14,924 bases of DNA, from contig DATKFG010000046.1 in NCBI GenBank assembly GCA_035511515.1, positions 1-14,924 of the forward strand, read 5' to 3'. Below, in pieces: positions 14,782 through 14,924 of the stretch (the stretch's first letter is position 1; every line of letters starts with the position of its first letter). Below the pieces are notes generated by a model that saw nothing but the letters and a program-made list of their open reading frames with translations, did no database searches and was not told the origin of the DNA. The DNA is from VBCK01 sp035511515. Its GTDB lineage: Bacteria > Pseudomonadota > Gammaproteobacteria > Burkholderiales > Burkholderiaceae_F. Both the position numbers and the translations under genes were made by a program.

Positions 14782-14924
14782 ATGCTGCGCGAGAAGGCGC
14801 ACTGGGTGTGGCGCGAGACGCTGCGGGTGCACCGGCACGCCCCGGAGACGCGCCTGGCCTCGTCGCTGTCGGCGGTGGAGATTTTCGTGGCGCTGTACTA
14901 CGGCGGGGTGCTGCGGTTCGATCC
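14782..14924 (+). CDS. Transketolase-like protein, N-terminal (thiamine diphosphate-binding) part, cut by window edge
   Basis: Only the first 47 codons are present. They read LREKAHWVWRETLRVHRHAP, then ETRLASSLSAVEIFVALYYG and GVLRFD. The 'SLSxxEIxxALYYGGVLRxDP' segment is the start of the transketolase N-terminal domain, which binds thiamine diphosphate and transfers two-carbon ketol units. Ordinary transketolases have a GHxG motif just before this segment; here the matching position reads PETRLASS, so it is a divergent member. In surface-glycan loci, transketolase-like genes, often split in two subunits, help make unusual sugars. The position after a glycosyltransferase/methyltransferase fits that, though this is inference. 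ATG 14782 was chosen, with AGGGATGG 8 nt upstream; an in-frame ATG at 14770 is the alternative. The gap to the previous stop is 24-36 bp, so it is likely in one operon with it. Confidence 0.82.
   Translation, partial: MLREKAHWVWRETLRVHRHAPETRLASSLSAVEIFVALYYGGVLRFD

Noticed and set aside
13222..14838. A 538-codon minus-strand frame opposite the GT/methyltransferase gene
   Set aside because: His/Gln/Arg-rich shadow sequence without any motif; the plus strand carries clear SAM-binding and glycosyltransferase motifs.
1..14924. tRNA/rRNA genes, CRISPR arrays, IS elements, att sites, origin repeats
   Set aside because: Looked for on both strands by eye and none was seen; no transposase, integrase or regular direct repeats are present.

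Overview
The window (about two thirds G+C, strong preference for G/C at third codon positions) looks like a flagellar locus of a betaproteobacterium, most likely Burkholderiales or a near relative. This rests on protein similarity recalled from memory (FlhB, FlhA, FlhF, FlhG, FliA, CheW, YcgR), on the gene order flhB-flhA-flhF-flhG-fliA, and on a candidate FlhDC-type operator upstream of flhB. Species cannot be named from this sequence alone.

Region 1 (1-6908, all minus strand) is one tight operon, transcribed from right to left. flhB and flhA encode membrane parts of the flagellar type III export gate. flhF encodes the SRP-type GTPase that sets flagellar position. flhG encodes a MinD-like partner that has lost its ATP-binding motif. 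fliA encodes the flagellar sigma factor sigma-28. The 5' end of cheW is cut by the window edge. flhF/flhG overlap by 8 bp and flhG/fliA by 4 bp; fliA most likely starts at TTG.

Region 2 (6909-7176) is the divergent control region between flhB and a small plus-strand gene. It holds a possible FlhDC box, a possible sigma-28 promoter, and three complementary GC-only arms directly in front of the flhB start.

Region 3 (7177-8636) has a 148-aa gene of unknown function, a convergent PilZ/YcgR-type c-di-GMP flagellar brake gene, and an intergenic stretch with a strong plus-strand intrinsic terminator that belongs to no visible gene.

Region 4 (8637-14924) looks like a protein or flagellin glycosylation island. 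In order it holds a TPR plus GT41 (SPINDLY/O-GlcNAc-transferase-like) glycosyltransferase; a family-2 glycosyltransferase overlapping it by 4 bp; an oppositely oriented exported TPR protein rich in paired histidines; a glycosyltransferase-like/SAM-methyltransferase fusion; and the start of a transketolase-like gene. The inferred logic is that the export apparatus and regulators of region 1 make the filament, YcgR tunes rotation, and region 4 decorates flagellin with a glycan that may be extended and methylated. The link from region 4 to flagellin is inferred from position; no flagellin gene lies in the window. No tRNA, rRNA, IS element, CRISPR array or plasmid/phage function was seen.
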